Positions 8,868 through 18,401 are shown, counted from the first letter of the stretch. The stretch: 64,000 nucleotides of DNA from Occultella gossypii (GCF_019947135.1 NZ_JAGSHT010000015.1:103743-167742), one strand, 5' to 3'. The notes: generated from the sequence alone by a model not told the origin. A program made the numbers and translations.

Positions 8868-10034
8868 TCAGATCAGCCGCCTCGCTCGGGCGTAGAGCTC
8901 GTCCGCGCGGGCCAGCACCTCGGTCCAGCCCACCGCCGGTGCCACCCTCGCGTTGTGCTCACGGATCCGCGCCAGCAGGCGCGGGTCCGTGGCCAGTTCC
9001 ACGAGGGCATCGGTGAGGCCGGCGTCCCCGGTCCGGAGGAATCCGTCAAGGCCGTCCGTGACGAACTCACCGATGCCGGTGCCGGCGTTCGCGACCACCG
9101 CGAGCCCGGCGGCGCGGGCCTCCAGTGGCGCGATCCCGAACGCCTCGAGCCGGGCCGGGGCGACGAACACGTCCTGGTCCCGGTAGAGCGTCGGGAGCAC
9201 GTCCCGTGGCACCCGGCCCAGCAGCGTGACCACGTCCTCGAGCCCGCTGGCGGCGATCTCGGCCCGCACCGCCGCCTCCGCCGGTCCGCTGCCGGCGATG
9301 CTCAGCCGGATCCTCGGCCGCCCATGCTCGTCGCGTCCCAGCCGCTCGGCCGCGGCGCCGACGAGCTGCACCAGCGGAACGGCGCGCTTGCGCGGTGCGA
9401 GCCGCTGGGTCGCCACGACCCGGAGCACCCCCGGCTCGGCCCCGGCGAGCGGCGCGGCCGCGGCGGCCCGCCAGGGCGCGAGGTCCAGGCCGTTCGGAAG
9501 CACGGTGACGTCGTCGCGGCGCAGCGCGTGCGCCACCCGCTCGGCTGCCACCGTGCTGACGGCGCTCGGCGCGAGCCGTGCCTCGTGCCAGCCGCCGGCC
9601 CGGGCGCCGAGGCGGACCGCCGGCTCCACGCCGTCGAGCATGCAGTGCCAGGTGATGGCCAGTGGCAGGCCGAGGTCGCGGGCGGCGCGGGCGCCGTCGA
9701 ACGCGAACGGGCTGACCACCCCCGCGTGCACGTGCACCACGTCCGGCTGCAGGATCTCCAGCGCCCGCCGCACCAGAGCGCGCCCGTTCGGGTGGACGGG
9801 CAGCCCGAACGTGACCGGGGAGGCGATCCGGTGAACCCGCACCCCGGCGGCCTCGGTGGTGGTGGTCCGGTAGCGGCTGCGGCCCGCCTCGACGGCGTCC
9901 GCGGCCAACGCGGTCGCGGTCAGCACGTGCACCGCGTGCCCCGCGGCGCCCTGGTGGGTGGCGAGGTCCTCGACCTGTGACTCGATGCCGCCGACGCGCG
10001 GCGCATAGCAATCGGAGACGTGGACGATCCGCAC
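8868..10034 (-). CDS. GT4-family glycosyltransferase
   Basis: 388 residues, GT-B fold. The N-terminal domain starts VRIVHVSDCYAPRVGGIESQV, the acceptor-side opening typical of family 4 enzymes, and PDVVHVHAGVVSPFAF follows. The C-terminal nucleotide-sugar domain has RLSIAGSGP and the EX7E-type region EAFGIAPLEARAAGLAVVA. It probably transfers a sugar from an activated donor to a lipid or glycan at the membrane face; donor and acceptor are not deducible. The GTG start at 10034 was chosen because it begins the conserved first strand. A TACAGT hexamer five bases upstream suggests a near-leaderless message. Confidence 0.9.
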   Translation of the reverse strand: MRIVHVSDCYAPRVGGIESQVEDLATHQGAAGHAVHVLTATALAADAVEAGRSRYRTTTTEAAGVRVHRIASPVTFGLPVHPNGRALVRRALEILQPDVVHVHAGVVSPFAFDGARAARDLGLPLAITWHCMLDGVEPAVRLGARAGGWHEARLAPSAVSTVAAERVAHALRRDDVTVLPNGLDLAPWRAAAAAPLAGAEPGVLRVVATQRLAPRKRAVPLVQLVGAAAERLGRDEHGRPRIRLSIAGSGPAEAAVRAEIAASGLEDVVTLLGRVPRDVLPTLYRDQDVFVAPARLEAFGIAPLEARAAGLAVVANAGTGIGEFVTDGLDGFLRTGDAGLTDALVELATDPRLLARIREHNARVAPAVGWTEVLARADELYARARRLI

Positions 10035-10124
10035 GCCCCACTGTAACCAGCACTGACGGCCCCGACCCCGATGCTTGGAGACACGACCCGCGCGCCGGGG
10101 CTGGTCATCGGGACCGATGCGAGA

Positions 10125-10160
10125 TATCTTGACATCGAGATAACTATCTTGACATCGAGA
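10125..10160. promoter_or_regulatory. Two tandem near-palindromic operator-like repeats
   Basis: TATCTTGACATCGAGA occurs twice, at 10125-10140 and 10145-10160, exactly 20 bp apart (two helical turns). Each copy is itself an inverted repeat (TCTTGA-CA-TCGAGA, one mismatch), and the first extends to 18 bp as TATCTTGACATCGAGATA. The sites lie 13 bp before the methyltransferase ATG and contain TTGACA. A dimeric repressor such as a MarR-family protein would fit, by inference. Confidence 0.6.
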
Positions 10161-10172
10161 GATCGGACACCG

Positions 10173-10940
10173 ATGACCACCTGGGACCCGGCCACCTACC
10201 TCGCCTACGCCGACGAGCGCTCGCGCCCGTTCCTCGACCTCCTCGCCCGGGTGGACGGTGACGTGGCCAGCATCGCCGACCTCGGCTGCGGCCCGGGTCA
10301 CCTGACGGCCCCGCTTCGGGCGCGCTGGCCGCACGCGGCGATCGTGGGCGTGGACTCCAGTCCCGAGATGATCGAGCGGGCACGCGCCGAGCACGCCGCC
10401 GACGGCGTCACCTACGTGTGCGCCGACCTCACCTCGTGGGAGCCGGCCGCGCCGGTGGACCTGCTCGTCTCGAACGCGACGCTGCAATGGGTGCCGGGGC
10501 ACCTCGACGTCCTCCCCCGGCTCGCGGGCGCCGTCGCGCCCGGCGGCACGCTCGCGTTCTCGGTGCCGGGCAACTTCGACGAGCCCAGCCACGTGCTGCT
10601 GCGCGACCTCGCACGGCGAGCGCCCTACGCGGCACACACGGCCGCCGTCGTCCATCCCTCGTCGCACGACGGCGCCACCTACCTGGCCGCGCTGGCGGCG
10701 GCCGGGTGGCGCGTGGACGCCTGGGAGACCACCTACCTGCACGTGCTCGACGGCGAGGATCCGGTGCTGCGGTGGATCCTCGGCACCGGTGCACGCCCGG
10801 TGGTCCAGGCGCTGCCCGACGACCTGCGCGAGCAGTTCACCGCCGAGTACGGGGCGCTGTTGCGCCCGGCCTACCCGACCCGCCCGCACGGCACGGTGCT
10901 GCCGTTCCGGCGCGTGTTCGTGGTTGCCACCCGCACCTGA
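10173..10940 (+). CDS. SAM-dependent methyltransferase, trans-aconitate methyltransferase-like
   Basis: 255 residues. The class I motif I SIADLGCGPGHLTAPL (about 29-44), the acidic end of the second strand (VGVDSSPEMIERA) and the post-II region VDLLVSNATLQWVPG match the Tam family, which methylates trans-aconitate or similar carboxylates. The start MTTWDPATYLAYADERSRPF matches the usual Tam opening (WxPxxYLxFxxxRxRPxxDL). It stands alone, divergent from the glycosyltransferase and behind the tandem operator repeats. The small-molecule substrate remains a family-level inference. Confidence 0.9.
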   Translation: MTTWDPATYLAYADERSRPFLDLLARVDGDVASIADLGCGPGHLTAPLRARWPHAAIVGVDSSPEMIERARAEHAADGVTYVCADLTSWEPAAPVDLLVSNATLQWVPGHLDVLPRLAGAVAPGGTLAFSVPGNFDEPSHVLLRDLARRAPYAAHTAAVVHPSSHDGATYLAALAAAGWRVDAWETTYLHVLDGEDPVLRWILGTGARPVVQALPDDLREQFTAEYGALLRPAYPTRPHGTVLPFRRVFVVATRT

Positions 10941-10953
10941 GCCGGCCGGGCCG

Positions 10954-12528
10954 TCACTCCCACTCGATGGTGCCCGGCGGCTTGCTGGTCACGTCCAGCA
11001 CCACCCGGTTGACCTCGGCCACCTCGTTCGTGATCCGGGTCGAGATCTTCGCCAGCACGTCGTACGGGAGGCGGGTCCAGTCCGCGGTCATGGCGTCCTC
11101 GGAGGACACCGGCCGGAGCACGATCGGGTGGCCGTAGGTACGGCCGTCGCCCTGCACGCCCACCGAGCGCACGTCCGCCAGGAGCACCACGGGGCACTGC
11201 CAGATCTCGCGGTCGAGCCCCGCGGCCGTCAGTTCCTCGCGGGCGATGGAGTCCGCCGCGCGCAGCGTCTCGAGGCGTTCGGCAGTGATGTCCCCGACGA
11301 TCCGGATGCCCAGGCCGGGACCGGGGAACGGCTGGCGCCAGACGATCGTCTCCGGCACCCCGAGCTCCAGGCCGACCGCGCGCACCTCGTCCTTGAACAG
11401 GGCCCGTAGCGGCTCGATCAGCTCGAACTGCAGGTCATCGGGCAGCCCGCCGACGTTGTGGTGGGACTTGATGTTCGCGGCGCCCTCACCGCCACCGGAC
11501 TCGACCACGTCCGGGTAGAGGGTGCCCTGCACGAGGAACTTCACGTCCTCGCCGTGCGCGCCGGCCTCGGCGACCACCTCGCGGGCGGCGTCCTCGAACA
11601 CCCGGATGAACTCCCGGCCGATGATCTTGCGCTTGGTCTCCGGGTCGCTGACGCCCGCGAGCGCGTCCAGGAACCGCTGCTTGGAGTCGACGACCTTGAG
11701 CCGCACCCCGGTCGAGGCCACGAAGTCGGTCTCGACCTGCTCGGCCTCACCGGCGCGCAGCAGCCCGTGGTCGACGAACACACAGGTGAGCTGGTCACCG
11801 ATCGCGCGCTGCACGAGCGCCGCGGCCACCGAGGAGTCCACCCCCCCGGAGAGCCCGCAGATCACCCGGGCGCCGCCGACCTGCTCGCGGATCGCTGCCA
11901 CCTGGTCCGCGATCACGTTGCCGGGCGTCCAGTCCCCGGCCAGGCCCGCGCCGTCGTACAGGAAGTTCTCCAGCGCCTTCTGGCCGAACTCGGAGTGCTT
12001 GACCTCAGGGTGCCACTGCACCCCGTAGAGCCGGCGGGTGCGGTCCTCGAACGCGGCGACCGGAGAACCCGAAGATGTCGCGAGCACGTCGAAGCCGGCC
12101 GGCGCCGCGTGCACCGCGTCCCCGTGCGACATCCACGTGGTCTGTTCGGTGGGCGACCCGGCCAGCAGGGTGCCCTCGGATCTCACCTGCACCGGGGTGC
12201 CGCCGTACTCGCGCGCCCCGGTGTGGGCGACGGTGCCGCCGAGCGCGGCGGCCATCGCCTGGAAGCCGTAGCAGATCCCGAACACGGGTACGCCGGCGTC
12301 GAACAGCGCGGGGTCCACCGCCGGGGCGCCGTCGGCGTAGACGGACGCGGGTCCGCCGGAGAGCACGATCGCCGCCGGATCCTTGGCCAGGATCGCTTCC
12401 ACGCTCATGGTGTGCGGGACGATCTCGGAGTAGACCTTCGCCTCGCGCACCCGGCGGGCGATGAGTTGGGCGTACTGGGCCCCGAAGTCGACGACGAGGA
12501 CGGGCCGGTGCGGGGTGGGGGCGCTCAC
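10954..12528 (-). CDS. guaA: GMP synthase (glutamine-hydrolysing)
   Basis: 524 residues from GTG 12528; converts XMP to GMP with glutamine and ATP. The class I glutamine amidotransferase domain (about 10-195) has Cys86 in [10 protein letters not shown] and the His/Glu pair in GVQWHPEV. The ATP-pyrophosphatase domain opens with the P-loop [15 protein letters not shown], and the dimerisation domain ends KPPGTIEWE, the conserved C-terminus. A TTG three codons further upstream (12537) is possible, but it overlaps a TATCCT -10-like hexamer that sits eight bases before the GTG, so the GTG is preferred and the message is probably leaderless. Confidence 0.96.
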   Translation of the reverse strand: MSAPTPHRPVLVVDFGAQYAQLIARRVREAKVYSEIVPHTMSVEAILAKDPAAIVLSGGPASVYADGAPAVDPALFDAGVPVFGICYGFQAMAAALGGTVAHTGAREYGGTPVQVRSEGTLLAGSPTEQTTWMSHGDAVHAAPAGFDVLATSSGSPVAAFEDRTRRLYGVQWHPEVKHSEFGQKALENFLYDGAGLAGDWTPGNVIADQVAAIREQVGGARVICGLSGGVDSSVAAALVQRAIGDQLTCVFVDHGLLRAGEAEQVETDFVASTGVRLKVVDSKQRFLDALAGVSDPETKRKIIGREFIRVFEDAAREVVAEAGAHGEDVKFLVQGTLYPDVVESGGGEGAANIKSHHNVGGLPDDLQFELIEPLRALFKDEVRAVGLELGVPETIVWRQPFPGPGLGIRIVGDITAERLETLRAADSIAREELTAAGLDREIWQCPVVLLADVRSVGVQGDGRTYGHPIVLRPVSSEDAMTADWTRLPYDVLAKISTRITNEVAEVNRVVLDVTSKPPGTIEWE

Positions 12529-12536
12529 AGCACCCA

Positions 12537-12542
12537 AGGATA
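12537..12542 (-). promoter_or_regulatory. -10-like hexamer, probable leaderless guaA promoter
   Basis: TATCCT on the minus strand lies eight bases before GTG 12528, with no Shine-Dalgarno between. This decides the start in favour of the GTG over the TTG at 12537. Confidence 0.5.
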
Positions 12543-12550
12543 CGGCCCGG

Positions 12551-12943
12551 TCACGGCGTCTCGGCGCGCGCGGCCAGCGTCTGGTCCACCCAGTCGCGGG
12601 CCTTGCCCTCCATCACGAACGACAGCACCGGCACCACGCCACCGGCGATCAGGGCGGCGATCCGGCCGAAGCTCCAGCGCATCCGGCTCCACAGATCGAA
12701 CACGGTCACCGCGTACACCACGTAGATCCAGCCGTGCACGAACGCGATCCAGGACCCGATCACCGGGTTCGCGCTGCCCGTCGCATCGACGCCGTTCACC
12801 TGCACGATGTACTTGAGCACCATCTCCAGGCAGAGCAGCAGAAGCATGCCGCCGGTGACGAACGCCATGATCCGGTAGCGGGTGAACGCGCCGCGGTCCT
12901 TCATGTCCCGGGCGTCGGCGTTGGTCGCATTCGTGTCCGTCAT
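12551..12943 (-). CDS. DUF3817 family membrane protein
   Basis: 130 residues with a polar N-terminus and three predicted membrane spans. The pattern is typical of DUF3817 (YdzA-like) proteins: [21 protein letters not shown], then [22 protein letters not shown], and a third hydrophobic segment [20 protein letters not shown]. The function of the family is unknown. In actinobacteria it often sits beside guaA, as here (14 bases before the longest guaA frame), and the two are probably cotranscribed. The ATG at 12943 was chosen as the first start giving the conserved part. Confidence 0.88.
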   Translation of the reverse strand: MTDTNATNADARDMKDRGAFTRYRIMAFVTGGMLLLLCLEMVLKYIVQVNGVDATGSANPVIGSWIAFVHGWIYVVYAVTVFDLWSRMRWSFGRIAALIAGGVVPVLSFVMEGKARDWVDQTLAARAETP

Positions 12944-13051
12944 GGGGCCATTGTCGCCCGTCCCGCCGGGTGCGGGGAAACCCGCGGGCCGTGCCCGACG
13001 GCGGTCGGCGCCGGCACCGGTCGGTAGCCTGTGCGCGGAGAGGGGTGGGCG

Positions 13052-13888
13052 ATGACCCGACGGCGGTGGCTGCTCGTGGCGGCGGTGCTCGCCGTGGTGG
13101 TCGTGATCGTGGTGCTCGCGACCCGTGGCGGTGGTGCGTCCGCCGAGCGGTCCGAGTCGATCACGCAGTGGGACGCCGACCTGCGGTCGTGGGAACAGGA
13201 GCGGCTCGCGCAGTTCGGGCCCGACGGCGTCCTGGTGCCGACGCCGCAGCCGCTCAGTGCCGTGGTGCTCGGGTCCGCGGACGCCCCGGTGCTGGCTGGT
13301 GCGAAGCCCGGCGAGTCGCTCGACGCGGTGAACGGGGCCTGCACGGCGCAGGCGTCCTTCCCGGAGGTGGTGCGGGGTGTGCCCGCACCCCCGGCCGCAC
13401 CGGCCGGTCTGGACCTTGAGCACCCCGACACGGAGACGGTCGTGGCCCGGTTCGATGCGGACCGGGCGGCCCTGGCCGCGTTCGTTGGCGCCGTCGGCAC
13501 GGACGAGCCGCAGGTGCGGCAGTTCTGCGGTACGTACCCGGTGCTGGTCGCCGCGCATGCGAACGCGGCCACGACCGGTCCGGCTGAGGCGAACCTCCAG
13601 CTCGCGGATGCGCTCGCGACCCAGTGCTACCTGTCCGGTTGGGAGCCGGTGTGTGCGGCCGGCGCCGACTCGGCGCGGGACGTGGCCACCGCCCAGGCGG
13701 GTGGCGACGCGGCCGCGACCGACGCAGCCGCGGCGGCAGCCGACGCCGCCCACGCGCAGGCCACGACCGCCGTCGGACTCGGTTCCGACCGCACCGGTAC
13801 GGCGGCTGCGCTGGTTGCGATACTGGCCACCTGGGACTCCGATACGAGCGCCGCGCTCACGGCGTTCACGGACGCGCTCGGCGACTGA
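13052..13888 (+). CDS. Secreted or membrane-anchored protein, unknown function
   Basis: 278 residues. MTRRRW, a strong hydrophobic helix (LLVAAVLAVVVVIVVLA) and a polar region form an uncleaved anchor or signal. The rest is extracytoplasmic, Ala/Thr-rich, with three cysteines (ACTAQ, QFCGTYP and QCYLSGWEPVCAA regions contain them) that could form disulfides. The last third is a long alanine-rich, probably helical segment. No known family was recognised. A RBS-like GGAGAGG lies upstream of ATG 13052. It sits just before the ABC-exporter pair on the same strand (81-base gap), so a link to export is possible but unproven. Confidence 0.75.
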   Translation: MTRRRWLLVAAVLAVVVVIVVLATRGGGASAERSESITQWDADLRSWEQERLAQFGPDGVLVPTPQPLSAVVLGSADAPVLAGAKPGESLDAVNGACTAQASFPEVVRGVPAPPAAPAGLDLEHPDTETVVARFDADRAALAAFVGAVGTDEPQVRQFCGTYPVLVAAHANAATTGPAEANLQLADALATQCYLSGWEPVCAAGADSARDVATAQAGGDAAATDAAAAAADAAHAQATTAVGLGSDRTGTAAALVAILATWDSDTSAALTAFTDALGD

Positions 13889-13955
13889 ACGGCGGCCGCG
13901 GTGCCGCAGTGGCGCACACCACTGAAATCAGTTGGATCGGCGCGGGTGCGAGGCA

Positions 13956-13961
13956 TACCGT
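13956..13961 (+). promoter_or_regulatory. -10-like hexamer, probable leaderless promoter of the ABC exporter
   Basis: TACCGT lies eight bases before GTG 13970, with TTGGAT at 13932-13937 as a possible -35 at 18-bp spacing. A short inverted repeat (arms ACTGA/TCAGT, 13921-13932) immediately overlaps the -35. Confidence 0.45.
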
Positions 13962-13969
13962 TGCCTCTC

Positions 13970-15733
13970 GTGCGTCCCCTCCCCGAGGCCGATCCCGGCC
14001 GCCCTCCCCTGACCTCCCCTGCCGCCTTCATGTGGTGGCAGACGAAGCGTCAATGGGGCGTGCTCGTCGGCGCCGTCATCGTCGGCATCATCGGCGCCGT
14101 CTGCCAGGCTGCGGTGCCGTTCGTGCTCGGCCGCGCCATCGACGGCGGCCTCGAGCACGGCCTGTCGCCGTCGCTGCTGCGGTGGTGCCTGATCCTCGCC
14201 GGCATCGGCGTGGTCTCACTGTTCACCGGGGCGTTCGGGCACCGGCTCGACGTGGTCAACTGGCTGCGCGCATCCCTGAACACGAGCCAGCTCATCGGCC
14301 ACCACGTGGCCAGCACCGGCTCGGCGATCACCCGGGAGCTGCCCACCGGTGAGGTCGTCGCCACCGTCGCCTCGGACGCGCTGCGCCTCGGTGAGATCTA
14401 CGCCCAGGCGGCCCGCCTGCTCGGCGGGCTCGTCACCTACATCCTGGTCGCCGTCGTGCTGCTGCAGAGCTCGGTCTCGCTCGGGGTGGCCGTGCTCATC
14501 GGCCTGCCCGTGGTCGCAGCAGTCCTCGCACTCCTGGTCCGCCCCCTACAGCGGCGCCAGGCGATCCAGCGTGAGGCCGCCGGGCGGCTGACCACGTTGG
14601 GCGCGGACACGGTGTCCGGGCTGCGGATCCTGCGTGGCATCGGCGGCGAAGAGGTCTTCGCGGGCCGGTACCGCGAGCAGTCCCAGAAGGTCCGGGCCGC
14701 GGGTACCGCCGTCGCGCAGACGCAGTCCACGCTGGACGCCCTGCAGACCCTGCTGCCTGGGCTGTTCCTCGCCGGGGTGGTCTGGTACGGCGCTCACCTG
14801 GCGCTCGCCGGGGAGATCACACCCGGCCAGCTCGTCACGTTCTACGGCTACGCCGCGTACCTGACCCAGCCGCTGCGCGCCGCCACCCAGGCCGTCCAGT
14901 CCGGGACCCGGGCCGTGGTCGCGAGCCGCAAGATCATCAAGGTCCTCCAGGTCACCCACGACGTCCCCGACACCGGCACCGAAGCGGCGCCGCCCGCCGG
15001 GTCCGAACTGTCCGACTCCGACTCCGGCCTGGTTGCCCACCCGGGGCAGTTCCTCGCCGTGGTGAGCGCGGACCCGGACGCCTCCGCCGAGATCCTGGCC
15101 CGGATGGCCCGGCAGCACGACACCGCCGACGGGGCCGAGAAGGCCGGCGACGTGCGCTGGGGCGAACGGCTCCTCACCGACGTGCCGCTGGCGCAGGTGC
15201 GCGAGCGGATCGTGCTCAGTGAGGCCACCCCGGCCCTGTTCACCGGTCCGCTGACCGAGGAGCTCGACACCCGCGAGCGCGCGGACCGCGCCGACCTCGA
15301 GTCCGCGCTCGCGACGTCCGACGCCGGCGACGTCCTCGACTCCATCCCCGATGGCCTCGACGGCACGATGACGGAGAAGGGCCGGTCCCTGTCCGGCGGC
15401 CAGCGCCAGCGGGTCGCGCTGGCTCGGGCCCTGCTCACGGAAGCCGAGATCCTGCTCCTGGTGGAGCCCACCAGCGCCGTGGACGCGCACACGGAGGCGC
15501 GGATCGCGGCGAACCTGACCCGCGCCCGCGCCGGCCGCACCACCGTGGTGGTTTCGGCCAGCCCGCTCGTGCTCGACCAGGTCGACGAGGTCGCCTTCGT
15601 CTCCGACGGCCGGGTCGAGGTCCGCGGCGGACACCGCGCTCTGCTCGAGATGGCCGACGCCGGGCACCCCGGCGCGCTCGCCTACCGGAACGTCGTCAGC
15701 CGCGCCACGGCAGAACAGGAGGTGGCCCGATGA
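13970..15733 (+). CDS. Heterodimeric ABC exporter, degenerate half (permease + NBD)
   Basis: 587 residues from GTG 13970. Six transmembrane helices (about 25-300) are followed by a nucleotide-binding domain. The NBD keeps a perfect signature, LSGGQRQRVALARALL, and D-loop (SAVD). The Walker A position reads AVVSADPDASAEIL with no GxxGxGKS/T, the Q-loop Gln appears replaced (VLSEATPALF), Walker B is LLLVEPTSAVD (Asp to Val) and the switch His is replaced (VVVSASPLV). It therefore cannot bind and hydrolyse ATP at its own Walker site but can donate the signature to the partner. It overlaps the partner gene by four bases. The exported substrate is unknown; drug/lipid exporters are the nearest family. 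Confidence 0.93.
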   Translation: MRPLPEADPGRPPLTSPAAFMWWQTKRQWGVLVGAVIVGIIGAVCQAAVPFVLGRAIDGGLEHGLSPSLLRWCLILAGIGVVSLFTGAFGHRLDVVNWLRASLNTSQLIGHHVASTGSAITRELPTGEVVATVASDALRLGEIYAQAARLLGGLVTYILVAVVLLQSSVSLGVAVLIGLPVVAAVLALLVRPLQRRQAIQREAAGRLTTLGADTVSGLRILRGIGGEEVFAGRYREQSQKVRAAGTAVAQTQSTLDALQTLLPGLFLAGVVWYGAHLALAGEITPGQLVTFYGYAAYLTQPLRAATQAVQSGTRAVVASRKIIKVLQVTHDVPDTGTEAAPPAGSELSDSDSGLVAHPGQFLAVVSADPDASAEILARMARQHDTADGAEKAGDVRWGERLLTDVPLAQVRERIVLSEATPALFTGPLTEELDTRERADRADLESALATSDAGDVLDSIPDGLDGTMTEKGRSLSGGQRQRVALARALLTEAEILLLVEPTSAVDAHTEARIAANLTRARAGRTTVVVSASPLVLDQVDEVAFVSDGRVEVRGGHRALLEMADAGHPGALAYRNVVSRATAEQEVAR

Positions 15734-17463
15734 AACTGCCCATCGCGGATACCGCAACCATGCGCGCCATGACCGGCGACCTGCTGCGCCGCTACCGCGG
15801 CGAGCTGACCGGCGTCGTCGGGCTGCACACCCTGTCCGCCGTCGCCGGCCTGCTCGGGCCGTGGCTGCTCGGGATGATGGTCGACGGCGTGATCGGCGGC
15901 ACCACCGCCGGTGCGCTGAACACCATGGTCGCGATCCTCGTGGCGGCGGTCCTCGCCCAGACCGTGCTCACCAAGTTCGCCCAGCGCTCCTCGATGCTGC
16001 TCGGCGAGAAGGTGTTCGCCGGGCTGCGCGAGGAGTTCATCTCCCACGTCACGACGCTCCCGCTGTCCACCGTGGAACGGGCCGGGACCGGGGACCTGGT
16101 GGCGCGCACCACGAACGACATCGACCGCGTCCAGCACACGGTGCGGTTCGGCGTGCCCCGCGTGCTCGTCTGCATCATCACGATCGTGCTCACGGTGGTC
16201 GCTGCGGTCATGGCGAACTGGCTCGTCGCCCTGGCGATGTTCGCCGGCGCCCCGATCCTGATCGTGGTGACCCGGTGGTACCTGCGCCGGGCCACGAAGG
16301 GGTACCTGCGCGAGTCCGCGTCCTACGCCCGGATCAACGGCACCATCACCGAGTCGGTGGAGGGTGCCAGCACGGTGGATGCGTTGTCCCTGGGCCGGCG
16401 ACGCCGCAAGCGGATCGACGCCGACATCGCCGAGGCGTTCGGCGCAGAGAAGTACACGCTGTACCTGCGCACGGTGTTGTTCCCCGGTCTGGACGCGGCC
16501 TTCATCCTGCCGATCATCGCCGTGCTGCTCTGGGGCGCGTACCTGATCTCGACCGGTCAGGCCGGGGTCGGTGCGGTGACCACGATCGCCTTGTACGCGG
16601 TGCAGGTGATGGGCCCGGTCGACGAGCTGATCTTCTGGATCGACGAGATCCAGGTGGGTGCCACGTCCCTGTCCCGGATCTTCGGGGTCTCCCTGGTGAA
16701 GGCGGACCGGGAGGCCGGCGGTGCGCGTCCGAGCGGCGAGGACATCGAGGCACGGGACCTGCACTACGCCTACCGCGAGGGTCACAACGTGCTGCACGGC
16801 ATCGACCTGGACCTGAAGGTCGGCGAACGCCTGGCGGTGGTCGGCCCGTCGGGTGCCGGCAAGTCCACGCTCGGGCGGATGCTCGCCGGGATCCACCCGC
16901 CCACCGCCGGGACGGTCACGGTCGGGCAGGTCCCGCTCGTCGACCTGCCGCTGGAGGAGCTGCGTTCGCAGGTGGCCCTCGTGACCCAGGAACACCACGT
17001 GTTCGTGGGGACGCTCGCCCAGAACCTGCGCCTGGCCAAGATCGAGGCGGACGACGGCGAACTCGCCAGGGCGCTCGACGCCGTCGACGCGCTGGGCTGG
17101 GTGCGGGCGCTGCCGGAGGGTCTGGATACCGAGGTCGGTTCGGGTGGGGCGAAACTGACCCCGGCGCAGGCCCAGCAGATCGCGCTCGCCCGCCTGGTCC
17201 TCCTGGATCCGCACACGCTGGTGCTCGACGAGGCGACGTCGCTGCTCGACCCGCGCGCGGCCAGGCACCTGGAGCAGTCGCTGAACGCGGTCCTGGCCGG
17301 CCGCACCGTGGTGGCGATCGCGCACCGTCTGCACACGGCGCATGACGCCGACCGCGTGGCCGTGGTCGACGGTGGCCGGATCTCCGAGATCGGCCCGCAC
17401 GAGGAACTGGTCGCGGCCGACGGCGAGTACGCCGCGCTCTGGCACTCCTGGCAGCAGGAGTAG
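15730..17463 (+). CDS. Heterodimeric ABC exporter, catalytic half (permease + NBD)
   Basis: 577 residues, six membrane helices (about 18-310) and an NBD. Walker A VVGPSGAGKSTLGRML, Q-loop LVTQEHHVF, Walker B TLVLDEATSLLD with its catalytic Glu and switch His in VVAIAHRLHTAHDADR are all intact. The signature, however, is degenerate: KLTPAQAQQIALARLVLL in place of LSGGQ. Together with the upstream subunit this gives one complete ATP site and one dead site. Translation is coupled to the upstream gene through ATGA (15730-15733). A carboxy-terminal EYAALWHSWQQE tail closes the protein. Confidence 0.95.
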   Translation: MKLPIADTATMRAMTGDLLRRYRGELTGVVGLHTLSAVAGLLGPWLLGMMVDGVIGGTTAGALNTMVAILVAAVLAQTVLTKFAQRSSMLLGEKVFAGLREEFISHVTTLPLSTVERAGTGDLVARTTNDIDRVQHTVRFGVPRVLVCIITIVLTVVAAVMANWLVALAMFAGAPILIVVTRWYLRRATKGYLRESASYARINGTITESVEGASTVDALSLGRRRRKRIDADIAEAFGAEKYTLYLRTVLFPGLDAAFILPIIAVLLWGAYLISTGQAGVGAVTTIALYAVQVMGPVDELIFWIDEIQVGATSLSRIFGVSLVKADREAGGARPSGEDIEARDLHYAYREGHNVLHGIDLDLKVGERLAVVGPSGAGKSTLGRMLAGIHPPTAGTVTVGQVPLVDLPLEELRSQVALVTQEHHVFVGTLAQNLRLAKIEADDGELARALDAVDALGWVRALPEGLDTEVGSGGAKLTPAQAQQIALARLVLLDPHTLVLDEATSLLDPRAARHLEQSLNAVLAGRTVVAIAHRLHTAHDADRVAVVDGGRISEIGPHEELVAADGEYAALWHSWQQE

Positions 17464-17501
17464 GGGCGCCCCGCCCGCGCCGACCCACCGTGGGTGGGGG
17501 G

Positions 17502-18338
17502 TCAGGTGGTTCCGACGACCTCGGACTCGGTGCCGGTGGGGCTCTCGCCGCGTTCAGCGCGGGTGTGGCGCACCTCGTCGCGGACCATCCGCCACCAGAG
17601 CACCAGGGCGAAGCCGCCGAAGATCCACCACTCGGCCGCGTAGGCCAGGTTCTGGATGTTCAGTCCGCCACCCTCGATCACCGGGGCGCCGTACGGCCGC
17701 AGGTCCGCGTCGGCGGCGGGCTCCTGGACCTCCAGGACGAACTGCCCGGAGTAGATCGGCGTGCCCCACACGTTCGCCAGCGCCGCTGGACTGACCGCCT
17801 CGATCTCCTCGCCGGTCGCAGCCCCGACGGCGATGCCCGCCTGGGCCGGGTCCGGTCCACCCAGGTAGCCGGTCAGCTCGACCGGCCCGTTGGGCACGTC
17901 GAGGTGGGCGGCGTCGGGCTCGCTCACCCAGCCGCGTACCACCGGCAGGATCGCGGGCTCGCCGGCCCCGTCGCCGGGTTCGACCCGGAGCGCGGTGACC
18001 ACCAGGTAGCCGCTCTGCCCGTCGAGCTCGCGATCGGGGACGAGGAACTGGTCCTCGGGGAGGTAGGTGCCGGTGACCGTGACCCGCTGGCCCACCATCG
18101 TCTGGGTGAACGGCGCCTGCGGGGCGACCACGGTCTCCATCGGCACCGGGGGCGCACTCTCGCGTTCGGCGGCCTCGACGGCGGCGGCCTGGTCACCACG
18201 GATCTGGGCGCGGTCCAGCTGCCAGGCGCCGAGCCGGATGCATAGCAGCGCGCCGGCCACGAGCAGCACGAAGATGCCGATCAGGCGGGGGCGGGTGGCC
18301 GCCCGCAGCCAGTCGGAGAACCCAGCGGACGCGTGCAC
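17502..18338 (-). CDS. SURF1 family cytochrome-oxidase assembly protein
   Basis: 278 residues with the SURF1 topology: one N-terminal membrane helix (about 18-38, followed by [11 protein letters not shown]), a large external domain containing [18 protein letters not shown] and VVRGWVSEP, and a second helix near 235-255 after [19 protein letters not shown]. These segments match the family signatures (GxWQxxR and the NxxYxxxW end). SURF1 helps insert haem a into the aa3-type cytochrome c oxidase. It stands alone, convergent with the ABC exporter and divergent from xfp. Confidence 0.92.
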   Translation of the reverse strand: MHASAGFSDWLRAATRPRLIGIFVLLVAGALLCIRLGAWQLDRAQIRGDQAAAVEAAERESAPPVPMETVVAPQAPFTQTMVGQRVTVTGTYLPEDQFLVPDRELDGQSGYLVVTALRVEPGDGAGEPAILPVVRGWVSEPDAAHLDVPNGPVELTGYLGGPDPAQAGIAVGAATGEEIEAVSPAALANVWGTPIYSGQFVLEVQEPAADADLRPYGAPVIEGGGLNIQNLAYAAEWWIFGGFALVLWWRMVRDEVRHTRAERGESPTGTESEVVGTT

Positions 18339-18401
18339 CCATCCAGGTTACGCGTCGCGCCGGGTTGTCCCGGCCGGTGCACACCCCGGCGGTCCTCACC
18401 T

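Noticed and set aside
17464..17501. GACCCACC/GGTGGG-type symmetry between the ABC exporter and SURF1 genes
   Set aside because: No arrangement gives a stem of more than about five or six pairs with a normal loop, so no terminator is claimed.
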